Shown piece by piece: positions 33,960 through 45,028 of a stretch of DNA of 64,000 nucleotides. The stretch is from Cryptomeria japonica (Eukaryota; Streptophyta; Pinopsida; Cupressales; Cupressaceae): NCBI RefSeq assembly GCF_030272615.1, contig NC_081411.1:38198140-38262139 (forward strand), in the 5' to 3' direction. Under the pieces are notes generated by a model. The model saw nothing but the letters and a program-made list of their open reading frames with translations. It was not told where the DNA came from and made no database searches. Made by a program: the position numbers and the translations under genes. Position 1 is the first letter of the stretch. The number at the start of each line of letters is the position of its first letter.

Positions 33960-34764
33960 CTACGGAAAGCTTAGAGTTTTTGCTAAAGGACTCATGTCTA
34001 ATACAACTGACATTCCCCCATCCACCACCATGTTGTGACCGCTTACATATTTGGAATCCTCACTGGCTAGATACAAAGCAGCCCCTGCAGTATCCTCTGC
34101 TTCAAGACTGGCTTCCTTTAAGGGGGCTAACACCTGAACCGCAGCTTCGATCAGGGCCTTTGCCTCTGCCGAAGGGGTCATTCCCAAATGCTGTATCAGC
34201 CGATCTGTGGCAACTAAAGAAGGAGAAATGCAATTCACTCGTATACCACATTTTCCCAGCTCTGCCGCACTGTTCTTAGTCAGCCCAATAATGGCGTGTT
34301 TGGAGGCAGTGTATAAGTAAGGAGTAGCTCCTCCTAGTATACCTCCAACACTAGATGTAGAGATAATTCTGCCCTTTCTGTTGGGGATCATAACACGGGC
34401 TGCGTGCTTAATTCTGTGCATTACTCCTTTTATATTGGTACTCATCACTCGATCGAAATCCTTCATATCATACTCTGCCACGCTCACTTTTTGGTGGTCG
34501 GCGACTGCTGCGTTATTATACATAATGTCAAGTTTTCCGTGCTTTTCCATGGCGAAATCCACTGTTGCGCTTACATCTTGCTCCTTGCTCACATCACAGT
34601 GAATATATGTCGCCCAGGGAGAAAGAGATTCTGCTAGCTTTTGACCAGGATCGTCTGCAATGTCTGCAATTATGACTTTGGCCCCATGATTTGCAAATAG
34701 CCGAACAGTGGCCTCTCCAATGCCTCCCGACCCGCCTGTGATTATTGCAACCTTGCCTTGTAGT
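33960..34764 (-). CDS. exon 2 of the split SDR gene
   Basis: An 805-nt coding exon with no internal stop, starting ACTACAAGGC after a GATGCAG acceptor, as in the intact copy. Its integrity beside a disrupted exon 1 suggests that the disruption is recent compared with the age of the gene. The change of the last NNAG residue to Ala is unusual for classical SDRs and may alter cofactor-site packing. Confidence 0.85.
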
Positions 34765-37700
34765 CTGCATCAAACAAGCACATTTCTGTTTTAAGAAAAA
34801 ATTCTTTTTGAAATAAAAATGCGTTAAGAGAGTAACCTAAACTTTGCATTAAATGGTGCAGAGAGCTGTTTATGTGAGTAAAATCAGCATAGATGCTGCT
34901 CAATATACTACGAGGATTTTAGAAAACACCAATTCCATTTCAAATAACAATACAAGAGTGAAGATTGTATAAGAGAAAACAAAACCTTCTCCATAGAGCA
35001 GCTGCAACCTCTCCCTTGGACTGTAAAGAAGCAAAGGTGTGCGGAAATGCTTCCTACGCTAATCTTGAGAGGACGATTTTGCAAATTTCAACTTAACTAT
35101 CACAGAGATCACAAGAAGCACATAGAGTAGAAATAAAACAAGAAACACATAACACAGCGATTATCGTGGGGAAAACCCATACGGGTGAAAAACCCCACAC
35201 TCTAAAACCTGCATAGTATATTAACAAATCAACAAGAGATTACAATACACTTGCAATGCAAGTTCTTACAAGAGCATCACCTCAACTTAAGCTCAGAGAG
35301 ACTTCATTAGCATCCTTCTAGCACCCAGCCTTGCAAACCAAAACTCCATGATCAAACTCCTCCCCAAGCTCTCCTTTTATAGTGATTTTACAACCTGGAA
35401 ACCACTTGTGGTTTTACAAAACCATGGGCTTAACCACCATGCCACATGGTGCCCATTTTTGACATTTACATTTCCAAAATGGAAAAACAACCAGGTTAAA
35501 ATAGTAATCCCGTCCATAATTTTGTCCCCTAGCTTAGACCCTTTTAAAAGTCACAAAATGAGTCATTAAGGCTCTAAAAATGGCCCACCTATATTCTACT
35601 ATAGACAAGACTAATTTTTAACAGCTCATTAACCATTTTCCAATGCATAAACATGTGGAAAACTACCTCAAACAAATTTTAGAATTTTTCAGAAAAAGAC
35701 TGCAAGGTTGAGACACATGTTTCTCAACATTCTCCCACTTGTCGAACACCTTGCAAGAGTCAGGGGATCCAAAATATCATGGACTTAATTGCTAGGGGCC
35801 GAGAGGCCCATAGACTCTGAACACCATTTGAATTTCTCTGTGCTCACTAGCTTAGTTAATGCATCAACAACATTCACCAAAGTTTCTACCTTTTCCATCT
35901 TTACCTTGCCATCCTCAATCATATCTCTCACAAAATGATATTGTACATCAATGTGCTTGGTCTTGGCATGAAAAGTAGGGTTCTTCGCTAGGCAGATTGC
36001 ACTCTGACTATCACTATACCCTGTTTAAACTCTATATCTGAACACAATCTCTTTAGCCAGATGGCTTCCTTACAGGCATGAGTAGCTGCCATATATTCTG
36101 CCTCAGTAGTGGACAAAGCGACCATAGCCTGTCGCTTGCTCATCCAACTGATTGCACCACCGAATAATGTAAAAACATATGCACTGGTGGATCTTCTTCT
36201 ATCAACATCACCGGCCCAGTCTGAATCCACATAGCCTCGAATATCTAAGGAATGCTCATTTCCTGTTCCATGAAAACATATCGAGTACTCTGAAGTACCC
36301 CTCAAGTATCTGAAAACTCTTTTTACGGCATCCCAATGTGCTCTTCCTGGATTAGACATATAATGAGAAAGAACTCCCACTGCTTGGGCAATGTCTGGTC
36401 TTGTACAGATAATAGCATACATCAAACTTCCAATAGCACTCTGAAATGGTACTCGACTCATCTCTTCCATCTCCAATGGGGGTGTAAGACACTGTGAACT
36501 AGAAAGCTTTGTTCCCATTGTAATAGGAACACTCAATGGTCTTGAATCCTGCATATTGAATCTTTTCAAAATAGTACCAACATACTTACTCTGGCCTAGC
36601 CAAAGCTTTTTGTTTTGTCTATCTCTTACAATCTCCATTCCCAGAATGTGCCTAGCTGCACCAAGATCTTTCATTTCAAACTTTATCAAGAGCTGAGATT
36701 TTAACTCTACAATCAAACCTTTTCCTTTGTCAATAAACAACATGTCATCGACATACAAGGCAATGACCAAGAAATGATCACCATCAGATTTAAAATATAT
36801 ACAATGATCAGATTTAGATCGCACAAATCCCAAACTCAACACATATGTATCAAACTTCTGGTACCACATCCCAGGATTCTGTTTTAAACCATACAAGGAT
36901 TTCTTCAACTTACAGACCAAACTAAGCTATGTCATGTAAATTTCTTCCTCCAAATCTCCATGAAGGAAAGCTGTTTTCACATCCACTTGCTCGATCTCTA
37001 GATCATAGGCTATTGCAATAGAAAGTAAAAATCTAATGGATGTCATTTTGGCTACTGGAGAAAAAATCTCTCCATAATCTACTCCCTCAACCTGAGAGTA
37101 ACCTTTTGCAACCAAACGTGCTTTATACTTCTCAATGCTTCCATTTGAACCCATCTTCTTCTTGAACACTCATTTACAACCAACAGGCTTTCATCCTTCA
37201 GGCAATGGTACAAGGTTCCATGTTTCATTCCTCTTAAGAGCAGCATTTCTTCATCCATGGCTATTTTCCAGGACTCTGAATCATTCATACCAAGAGCCTC
37301 TTCTATAGATCTCGGTTCATCAATGTTAGCATTCAATGCAAATATGCATCTCCAATCATCAGGAGAATACCCATACCTTTCAGGTGGTTTCCTTTGTCTA
37401 GTAGACCTTCGAGCAAGATCTGGTTTAGGTTCAGCTTTTGGTACCTCTTCTTCCTTTGATGATTCAGAACTCATAGAGCTCTCCTCGACTTCTTGTCTTT
37501 CTAAGGGCCTCGATTCAACTTTCTCTAGTGTAGCAGGTAGTTGAATCACATCTTCCTTTTGTTTTGTTTGTTCTAGCTGCACTGTAACAGAAGAAGGCTT
37601 AGTTTCTCTAAAAATAACACTTCTTGAATAACATACCTTTTGTTCAACAGGATTCCAAAGCTTGTATCCTTTTACACCATAACTGTATCCGATGAAAATG

Positions 37701-40641
37701 CATTTAATAGCTTTTTTGTCCAATTTTGTCCACTTCTCCTTTAGCACATGAGCATATGCTTCGCAACCGAACACTCTTAGATGTCTAAGTGAAGGCTTGT
37801 GGCCCGACCACACTTCTATTGGCATCTTATCAATAAGAGTTGATGTAGGAGACCTGTTTATCAGGTAGCATGCAGTGGCTACAGCTTCAGCCTAGAACTT
37901 TTGTTCTAGTCTAGCTCCACTCAGCATACTCCTAGCCTTCTCCATCAAGGTCCTATTCATTCTTTCTACAACTCCATTCTGTTGTGGAGAATACGGAGTT
38001 GTCTTCTCTCTTTTAATACCACAATCTTTACAAAATGTGTCAAAATCATTGGAGCAAAATTCACCACCATTATTAGTTCTCAAACATTTTATTTTCTTTC
38101 CAGTCTGCAACTCAACCATTGCTTTAAATTCTTTGAAACGACTAAAAACTTTAGTTTTACTCGTAAGAAAATAAACCCATGTTCTACTAAAATCATCAAT
38201 GAAAGAAACATAATAAACTGATCTACCAATAGAAGGAACATCAACTGGACCAAATACATCTGAATGGATTAGATCCAAAATACACGAAGACTTATGAGAA
38301 CTCGAGTAAAACTGAATGCGGTTTTGTTTACCATAGATACAATGCTCACAAAAATCAAATTCAAGATTGCAATCATTCAACCCATCAACAAGGTTCTTAT
38401 TTTTCAAGGTCCGTAGACCCTTCTCACCTATGTGGCCAAGTCTCTAGTACCATAACATGGTCTTCTCTGCAGGCAACTTTGATTCGGTAGACAGAGCACC
38501 CTTGGGTACCCAAAAACCATGACCATCTGTTGAAAAGAAACCCTCTCCTTTTCCGACTGAGTAGTCTTTTTCACAATCTTATCAGAAGTACTATTGCACT
38601 CAACTGTGCATGCATCAAGATGGTACAGTGTACCCAATCTGCTTCCCCTTGCTATCACCATAGCACCTCTTACCATTTTCACACCTGCTTTAGAAAACTG
38701 TACATGCACACCTGCATCTATTAGCTTGCTAACAGATAACAAATTCCTTGCTAGTCCCAGGATATGCAAGACACCATCAAATCTTCTAATTCTACCATCA
38801 GAAAATTTCACATGAATACTTCCACAACCAACAATATCAAGTACTAAGTTATCACCCAAATACACCTTACCACCATCAAAATTATTATACTTACTAAACC
38901 AATTTCTATTAGGAGTCATGTGGAAAGATGCACCTGAGTCTATTAACCATGCATTGTCACCTGCACGAGTGGCCAAGGCTGCGATGAAAGCATCTCCATC
39001 TTCCTTCTCGGACTCAGAATCAGAATCTTCCTTCTTCTTCTTTTTCTTCTTTTCTTCTTTACAGTCCTTTTGGAAATGTCCAGGCTTTCCACAATTCCAG
39101 CAAATTACCTTGGACTTACTAGGAGATTTTGATCTCCCCTTATTCTTTGACTTAGAATGGCCATTCTGCTTTTCATTCTTGCCTCTTTCTTTTGGTCTTC
39201 CTCGAACACTTAGAGCCTCTTTGGCATTCAGAGAAACATTCCTTCTCATCTCCTCAGAAAGTAGAGAACCAACAACATCCTCCATCTTCAAGACGACTGC
39301 AGTGCTCCCTGTGGCCATCACAAGGCTGTCCCATGAGTCTGGCAATGAACATAGCAAGATTTGGCATCTTTCTTCTTCATCCATTGGCACCCCAACAGAG
39401 GTCAACTGAGTTACCAACATATTAAAACTTTTCAGATGCTCAGAAATTCATCCATCTTCTTCCATTCTCAAAGAATATAATTTCTTCCTTAAGAAGATCT
39501 TGTTCACAAGTGATTTTGCTTGGTAGATCTCACTTAGCTTCTTCCAAAGCTTCTTTGCAGTAGATTCTTCATGGACATTTATTAGAATAGAGTCTGCAAG
39601 ACACAATCTGATGAGACCTTTAGCTTTTCTATCAGTCACATCATATTGTGTGGTTAAAGTCAGATCTGCGGGCCTATGCTTATTCTTCATCAATCACATC
39701 CCATAGATCTCGATCAATCAATAGATCTTCCATCTTCAGCTTCCACATTTCAAAGTTTGTGCTAGAAAACTTCTCTACATCAATCCTCCCTAATATACTT
39801 GCCATCTTTATGATCCTGCAATACAGAAATGAAATACTCTGCACAAGCTCCCACTCAAATCTTGATTAGCTCAAAAAACCTTGTACCCAACAAATAGAAC
39901 CAAAACTAGCCAGGCTCTGATACCACTTGTAAAGAAGCAAAGGTGTCCGAAAACGCTTCCTACACTAATCTTGAGAGGACGATTTTGCAAATTTCAACTT
40001 AACTATCACAGAGATCACAAGAAGCACATAGAGTAGAAATAAAACAAGAAACACATAATACAACGATTATCGTGGGGAAAACCCATACGGGTGAAAACCC
40101 CACACTCTAAAATGTGCATAGTATATTAACAAATCAACAAGAGATTACAATACACTTGCAATGCAAGTTCTTACAAGAGCATCACCTCAACTCAAGCTCA
40201 GAGAGACTTCATTAGCATCCTTCTAGCACCCAGCCTTGCAAACCAAAACTCCATGATCAAACTCCTCCCCAAGCTCTCCTTTTATAGTGATTTTATAACC
40301 TGGAAACTACTTGTGGTTTTACAAAACCATGGGCTTAACCACCATGCCACATGGTGCCCATTTTTGACATTTACATTTCCAAAATGGAAAAACAACCAGG
40401 TTAAAATAGTAATCCCGTCCATAATTTTGTCCCCTAGCTTAGACCCTTTTAAAAGTCACAAAATGAGTCATTAAGGCTCTAAAAGTGGCCCACTTATATT
40501 CTACTATGGACAAGACTCATTTTTAACAACTCACTAACCATTTTCTAATGCATAAACATGTGGAAAACTACCTCAAACAAATTTTGGAATTTTCCAGAAA
40601 AAGACTGCAAGGTTGAGACACATGTTTCTCAACATAGACAT
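33960..40641 (-). CDS. SDR110C-type dehydrogenase gene, split by a copia insertion after the start codon
   Basis: Seen: exon 2 at 33960-34764 is open throughout and encodes TGGSGGIG, an Asp-ending second strand (ADI), NNAA in place of the usual NNAG, catalytic Ser151, Tyr164 and Lys168 (YTASK) and the VSGHNMVVDGG tail. With its exon 1 it would be about 280 aa, the family length. Exon 1 is cut in two: ATG TCTA at 40635-40641 and the remaining 36 nt, starting GTCCA, at 34986-35021, with a 5.6-kb copia element between. The duplicated pentamer is GTCTA/GTCCA. Intron 34765-34985 has GT-AG ends. Known: SDR110C enzymes oxidise secondary alcohols with NAD. Inferred: the normal transcript is lost; in-frame reading back into the LTR meets a stop before any ATG. 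Function is otherwise unassigned. Confidence 0.85.
34986..35021 (-). other. remaining part of exon 1 of the split SDR gene
   Basis: Codons for SKGEVAAALWR plus two nt, then GT donor at 34985. The first five bases (35017-35021) are one copy of the insertion-site duplication. Confidence 0.85.
35022..35729 (-). repeat. 3' LTR of the Tork-like copia
   Basis: TG...CA, 708 bp, adjoining the SDR exon-1 remainder. A CTATAAAAGG box on the minus strand (near 35376-35385) could act as a promoter reading into the SDR. Confidence 0.95.
35988..37825 (-). mobile_element. copia reverse transcriptase and RNase H region
   Basis: Recognisable in order: the integrase tail (SGHKPSLRHLRVFGCEAYAHV), a Ser/Glu-rich linker, RT with EQVDVKTAFLHGDLEEEIYM, KKSLYGLKQNPGMWYQKF and the active-site block LYVDDMLFI, then RNase H with VDSDWAGDVDRRRSTSAY and STTEAEYMAA. 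RNase H remains go on to about 35790. It is fossil but well preserved, with a few breaks. Confidence 0.9.
37892..38407 (-). mobile_element. copia integrase core
   Basis: Contains DLIHSDVFGPVDVPS, the YYVSFIDDFSRTWVYFL block, GGEF and YSPQQNGVVERMNRTL: the D,D,E integrase core of copia. It joins element DNA to the host genome. It lies between protease and reverse transcriptase, as the family requires. Confidence 0.9.
38428..39693 (-). mobile_element. copia gag and protease region
   Basis: The gag body (about 39300-39690) is followed by a Lys/Arg/Ser-rich stretch and the zinc knuckle CWNCGKPGHFQKDC (about 39075-39115). An acidic region and the protease active-site block AWLIDSGASFHMTPNRNWF (about 38890-38950) come next. 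These are all standard copia parts. A few breaks are present. Confidence 0.9.
39909..39927 (-). other. primer binding site of the Tork-like copia
   Basis: On the minus strand TGGTATCAGAGCC follows the 5' LTR end by one base: the plant copia tRNA-Met site without change. Confidence 0.9.
39928..40634 (-). repeat. 5' LTR of the Tork-like copia
   Basis: 707 bp, TG...CA. It pairs with 35022-35729. A TATA-like box CTATAAAAGG lies on the minus strand near 40279-40288. Confidence 0.95.
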
Positions 40642-41225
40642 CTTCTAGAGCTAGAGTATCCTTCGAATAATAGCTTTCGAAGAGCTAGTTTTATAGCGGA
40701 CATGTAACATACCAGTTTTTCTTTGAAGTAAAACAAATGTCAAAGACCGTTAGGGGCATCTAAAGGGACAATAAGTACAAACACGTCAAATCTTCGTTAA
40801 GGGTATTCAAAGTACTCGTAGAAACAAGTTAAAGACAATTAAGAGGATTAGAAGTATTGTGCGGTTCACGTAGAAATACTCCAAAATTATATGACAAAAA
40901 CAATTGAAATGTACCTAATCAAAAGAAGATAAAAATTAATAGCTTCTATATTAAAATATATATGTAGTCATGAAATTTCGTTCTCCATGACAAATGCCGC
41001 GAGGTCAAGCTCTACGTGTCATACAGCGTTTGACCAACATTTAATATAAGAATGTGGATGTAACAAGCCAAACTAATCTGTCTGTCATTTACAATCATTT
41101 CTATAAGCGGCCACATGGCATGATTACACATTCTGCTGTTTTCATATCCACTTCAAGACACTCACAAGTGCTGCATAGCAAGAAAACAATGCAATTAATT
41201 TAATAGTAACAGTTAATAATATGTG
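40642..41225 (-). promoter_or_regulatory. upstream region of the split SDR gene
   Basis: Collinear with 30236-30810. The TATA box TATAAAA is at 40689-40695 on the minus strand, 47 bp before the ATG. Conservation of the first 60 bp among all three SDR copies marks the core promoter. Confidence 0.75.
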
Positions 41226-41282
41226 TCTGTCATTTACAATCATTTCTACAAGCGGCCACATGGCATGATTACACATTCTGCA
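41091..41282. repeat. local duplication of about 57 bp, 135 bp apart
   Basis: The block beginning TCTGTCATTTACAATC at 41091 is repeated almost exactly from 41226 to 41282. The upstream copy near 30690-30750 holds it once. It is private to the split gene's distal upstream region. Confidence 0.85.
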
Positions 41283-42240
41283 CATAGCCTCTTTAGTTTA
41301 AAAAAAACTTAGTTATGTATTTTCTGTCAAACAAAATAGAATATTTGATCAAAAATATAAAATCTGTAAATATTAATAGATTTTTAAATGATTTCTGTTG
41401 GTTTCACCTGCTAAATCTTCTTTCTCAATACTATGTTATAACAAAAAAAATCTATTGCAAAACAATTATGTTATACAAAATTTTTTAGTAAGGAATAACC
41501 ATTACCTAAAAATGTTCATATTTTTTTATAAAAGAAACATTTATAATCTTACGAACACTTCAATGTAGCACATCCTTTTGGAGTTTATTGCTCAACTTAT
41601 GCATGACAGTTCCGCCCAACATTTAGATTGTGTGGCGTTAACTTTATTAAAAGAAATGATACCCTATATCTATTATTGAACTTTTTAGATGTTTGATTCC
41701 TAGGGTGAATAATTGCTAATATCTGGAGTTGAATTGTTTGAATCCATATAATTATATAGTGATAAATTCTAATTTATGTTTTGGTTTTAATGAAATTGAT
41801 TATAAAGAGCATTTATCATTTTTATTATTTGATGCTTTTTAATATTTAATACTTTTGTGGATTATTATAGTATAATGTAGGATAATATCCATCCAAGGAT
41901 ATCAAGTACAATTTCAAGTAGTATCTCCCCTTATTCGAGACGTTTTCACATTATAATAATATAGAGAGATAGTTTTGGGACATTTTGATATCTTGCAGCT
42001 CCTAAAAAGGATTAGAACACAAGAAGATAGAAATTGTATACCTTGGTGGATGTGTAGTTTACGCTCATTGCAAGCTGCTACTCTCCTAGTCTTAGTCAAA
42101 CCTCTAGATTTGGTGTTGAATTATGCCTAGAGATATAATTCGAAACAAAGTGAAGTGTTTGGATTCCATCGATAAGTATTTTTGGACACCAAACCAGCAT
42201 TTCAACTCTATTTATGATGCACTAAATGTATAAAACAAGT
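41283..42240. other. AT-rich spacer, partly internal DNA of a gypsy element
   Basis: No gene recognised. The right part probably belongs to the gypsy element whose 3' LTR begins at 42711, but I cannot place its left border. Confidence 0.35.
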
Positions 42241-42258
42241 AAAGTGAGGGTCTACTTA

Positions 42259-42425
42259 CAAGCTCTCCATACTCCACTAGCCACTCATGTTGCTACACTC
42301 GATTGAATTAGTGGAACCACTTTGCAATCGTCCTTGTACTCTATGCTCCTCCTTCTTTTCTTTGTGCCTTGATCTCTGAATGTGATGGATGCAAATGAGA
42401 TCCTTCCTCCATGTTCCTATTTATA
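42259..42425 (-). promoter_or_regulatory. antisense TATA box, first exon and splice donor in a second gypsy element
   Basis: On the minus strand TATAAATA (42418-42425) is followed 166 bp on by GGAGAGCTT|GTAAGTA (donor at 42259). The 11.4-kb gypsy has TATAAAATA and GGAGAGCTG|GTAAGTA 163 bp apart in the same position relative to polypurine tract and LTR. The element here is plus-strand sense, so the unit is antisense in both. The exon text between is otherwise diverged, and no PMD exon was found in the window for this copy. Confidence 0.6.
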
Positions 42426-42693
42426 GGCATTATAACCCTAATTTTTTGTGGCAATCCTCTATGGTCCCCATGGTCCCTCTATGACCTGTTGTGGGTCCAT
42501 TTTTTTCCCATCTAACTTTGTCTTTTCCTTTTTCTTGTCTACCCTCTCCTCTCTCTTGTCAAGAGAATGCCTTAAACTTGTCATTTCTTTTTCACCTGAT
42601 CTCTTGAGGGGATATACCACCTCCATATTGAGGCAAAAATCTATGTACCAACTAATCTATTTTTCTTTCAAACAACATGATAAATTGCATTGT

Positions 42694-43685
42694 CTCGAAG
42701 AGGGGCAAAATGCAGACACCTAAAATTGTCCTATCCTAGTTAAATAAATATTTTTATTTAATTAATTATCTCTTTTCTTCTATTAATTAAATAAAATTTT
42801 ATTTATTTTATTTTTCACTAAACTTCTTCTTAGCCCTTTTCTATCCTAATTTAAATAAATATATATTTTTATTTACATCCCCTTTTTCCCCTTTTTTTAT
42901 AGGCTACACGCCTGTACTTCTATTAATATTAAATATATGAAATAGAATTACGAAGTATTGAAAGTGTATGAACAATATCTAAGTTGTCTACCAGCTATCC
43001 TATATTTTTCGCTATTATTTAATTTGGGTATCATCTGAGAATAGTTTCATGCTCATACATACATCCCTTACAAGATTTATAAATACTTTTATGCTCAAAA
43101 TAAGGGGTTGCTTCATCTTTCCTTTTTATAACAACCCTTTTCCCAAAATTAAATACATATATTTATTTATTTATTTTATGTGGCCCTCCTTTAATTAATT
43201 AAATTATATAATATAATTTATTTAATTAATTCATTTATCTTTTTCCCTCATTTATCTTATCCACTCCCTTTATTTTACTATTTCCTCTACCTATTCTTTA
43301 ATCTTGGTTAAATATCTTTTATTTCATCTCTTAATCCCATCCCTCCATTTTTAAGATGTTCTCTATATAAGAGGCTTCTTCCCTCCCTTTTCAATAATCA
43401 ACCTTGGAGCATAAGTTTACATTCTATCAAATTGACTTTAGCCTACATCAAGCTACATCATCACAACCACATCCATTTGTCATTGAGCTCTTGTGCAAGA
43501 ATAAAAATCAGAGAGTAACCATATCAAAAGCAAGATCAATGGAGATAGAAGAAAAATGAAGATCAAACCCCTGTGAATGTGTGAAGGTATCAGTTGAGTT
43601 ATTTAATGATTTTACATGTTTGATAGTTCTTCATTAATGTGTTGTTGAAATTTCATTGTAGATCTAGGGTTCTATGGTTGGAACA
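42694..43685 (+). mobile_element. 3' end of a gypsy element: polypurine tract and LTR
   Basis: A polypurine tract (GAAGAGGGGCAAAA, to 42710) precedes a 975-bp LTR starting TGCAGACACC at 42711 and ending GGTTGGAACA at 43685. The start and AT-palindrome blocks match the LTRs of 16353/26905, the remainder is diverged, so it is a sister family. A TATATAAG box near 43364 would be its promoter. It abuts copy 2 of the long repeat. The rest of the element lies leftwards or is lost. Confidence 0.75.
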
Positions 43686-44952
43686 TAAATGCACAAACAC
43701 CTTCACTGAAGATATGTGAATCAAACCATCAAATGATTCTACATGACGGGCTCATGTTTGCAAAATTTTATTTATCAAAATTGACCTCTTCATTGTTTCA
43801 GAAATGTACATGTCAGAATCCTTTCGAAACTCACTATATCACTGCCTTGAAAAAATCAAACCTTGATTTTGGAAGCTGCCTCTTGGAGGATTAGTTCATT
43901 TAGCTTCAACAAACACATATACAAGAGGGCTTTTCACTAATCCACTTCCTTCACAAAATAATAAAGCTTAAAGATGAACCCTTTGAAATCTTCTGGTAAT
44001 GCAGTGAACAAACCTTTACAAACTCCATCTGGTTTCAACTTCAAAAAAATACTAAACTAGATGTTAAAGCTCTGCAATCTTGCACAAGAGTACATTAATA
44101 TGAGAAGAATCACAAGAGCCAATTCATTTCTCTTGACAACCAATTGGATTCAAACTATCGATCCTCAAATTAGGCCTTCTGACAAAATTCACATCATGCA
44201 TACAACAAATTTCAACAAACTGCATTTTCTTTTGACTTGATAAAAATATCAAACGAGATATTGGTGATTTAAAAATTTACACAGGGTTACATGAATATGA
44301 GGAAAATTGCAAGAAACAACTAATTTTACTTGGCAATCCTCTCGCTCTTGAAAATTAACCTTTGAAGTGGGCCATTCTGGCAGATTTACAAAGTACAAAC
44401 AACAAATTATTCTTAGACCCTCCGATTTGGCATTTTGAAAACATGTCAAATATGACTATTGGGGCTAGAAATGGACATGGACACTTACTGATAACATAAG
44501 AGCATGATCCCAAAGTGGTTTTGCATGACAATAATAGAAATCAAGTTATACACCCTCAAAGTGGGCTACTAAATACATCATAGACACTTCCAATTTTGCA
44601 AAAATTTGGGGTGCCAATAACATATTCTTCAATTATGTCAGCATAAAAAAGAACATTGAAACATATGCTTCTCATACAAAAACCCCTCTCAATGTGAGAA
44701 GCTATCTTGATTTGATAGAGATCCTCTAGACTCTGGCACCTCTAGCCTCCAATATGATTGTGTTGATCCTTACCTTCCATGGTAGCACTACACTCTCCAA
44801 ACTTCCAATCAATAAAAATAATATGTGTCACCATGCCAAAAAAAACTGAAAAATTATCGATTTCAACAAAATATAATTTTTTTCGTAATAAATCTCTTCA
44901 ATAGTATCCTTAATCCCGACACTCTTTTTTCAACTCTTTGTATACCCCATAC

Positions 44953-45028
44953 ATGTATATATATATATATACATATATGTATATATACATATATTTGTAC
45001 ACACACACACACACACACACACATATAT
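44953..45028. repeat. (TA)n/(CA)n microsatellite
   Basis: Alternating TA runs, then about eleven AC units, then TA again. Copy 1 of the long repeat has only a short TATATA at the matching place (near 1630). Confidence 0.95.

Larger units (their letters stand above)
35022..40634 (-). mobile_element. Ty1/copia element (Tork-like), complete in layout, inserted in an SDR exon
   Basis: Two LTRs (35022-35729, 708 bp; 39928-40634, 707 bp) with TG...CA ends surround 4.2 kb of internal DNA. On the minus strand they flank a primer site, gag with zinc knuckle, protease, integrase, reverse transcriptase, RNase H and polypurine tract. The reverse transcriptase words resemble the Tnt1/Tork lineage. The flanking pentamers TGGAC (35017-35021) and TAGAC (40635-40639) are a target duplication with one difference. 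The LTRs differ at about 20 sites plus one indel by my count (near 3%), so it is younger than the gypsy at 16353. At mutation rates of a few per billion sites per year this means several million years; the rate is assumed. The coding part is broken, with about half a dozen breaks. Confidence 0.95.

Noticed and set aside
34381-34637. Plus-strand frames opposite SDR exon 2, also seen opposite the intact copy at 48238-48639
   Set aside because: Both are antisense shadows of the same conserved SDR exon; their mutual similarity follows from that of the genes.
35348-35569. 73-codon frame repeated at 40253-40474
   Set aside because: Both lie at the same place in the two LTRs of one copia element, so the repetition is explained by the LTR pair.
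38918-39409. Plus-strand 163-codon frame
   Set aside because: Shadow of the copia gag/protease region on the minus strand; the poly-Phe is the reverse of the poly-Lys/Glu stretch.
44953-45028. Possible regulatory TATA cluster
   Set aside because: It is a TA/CA microsatellite with no neighbouring gene start.
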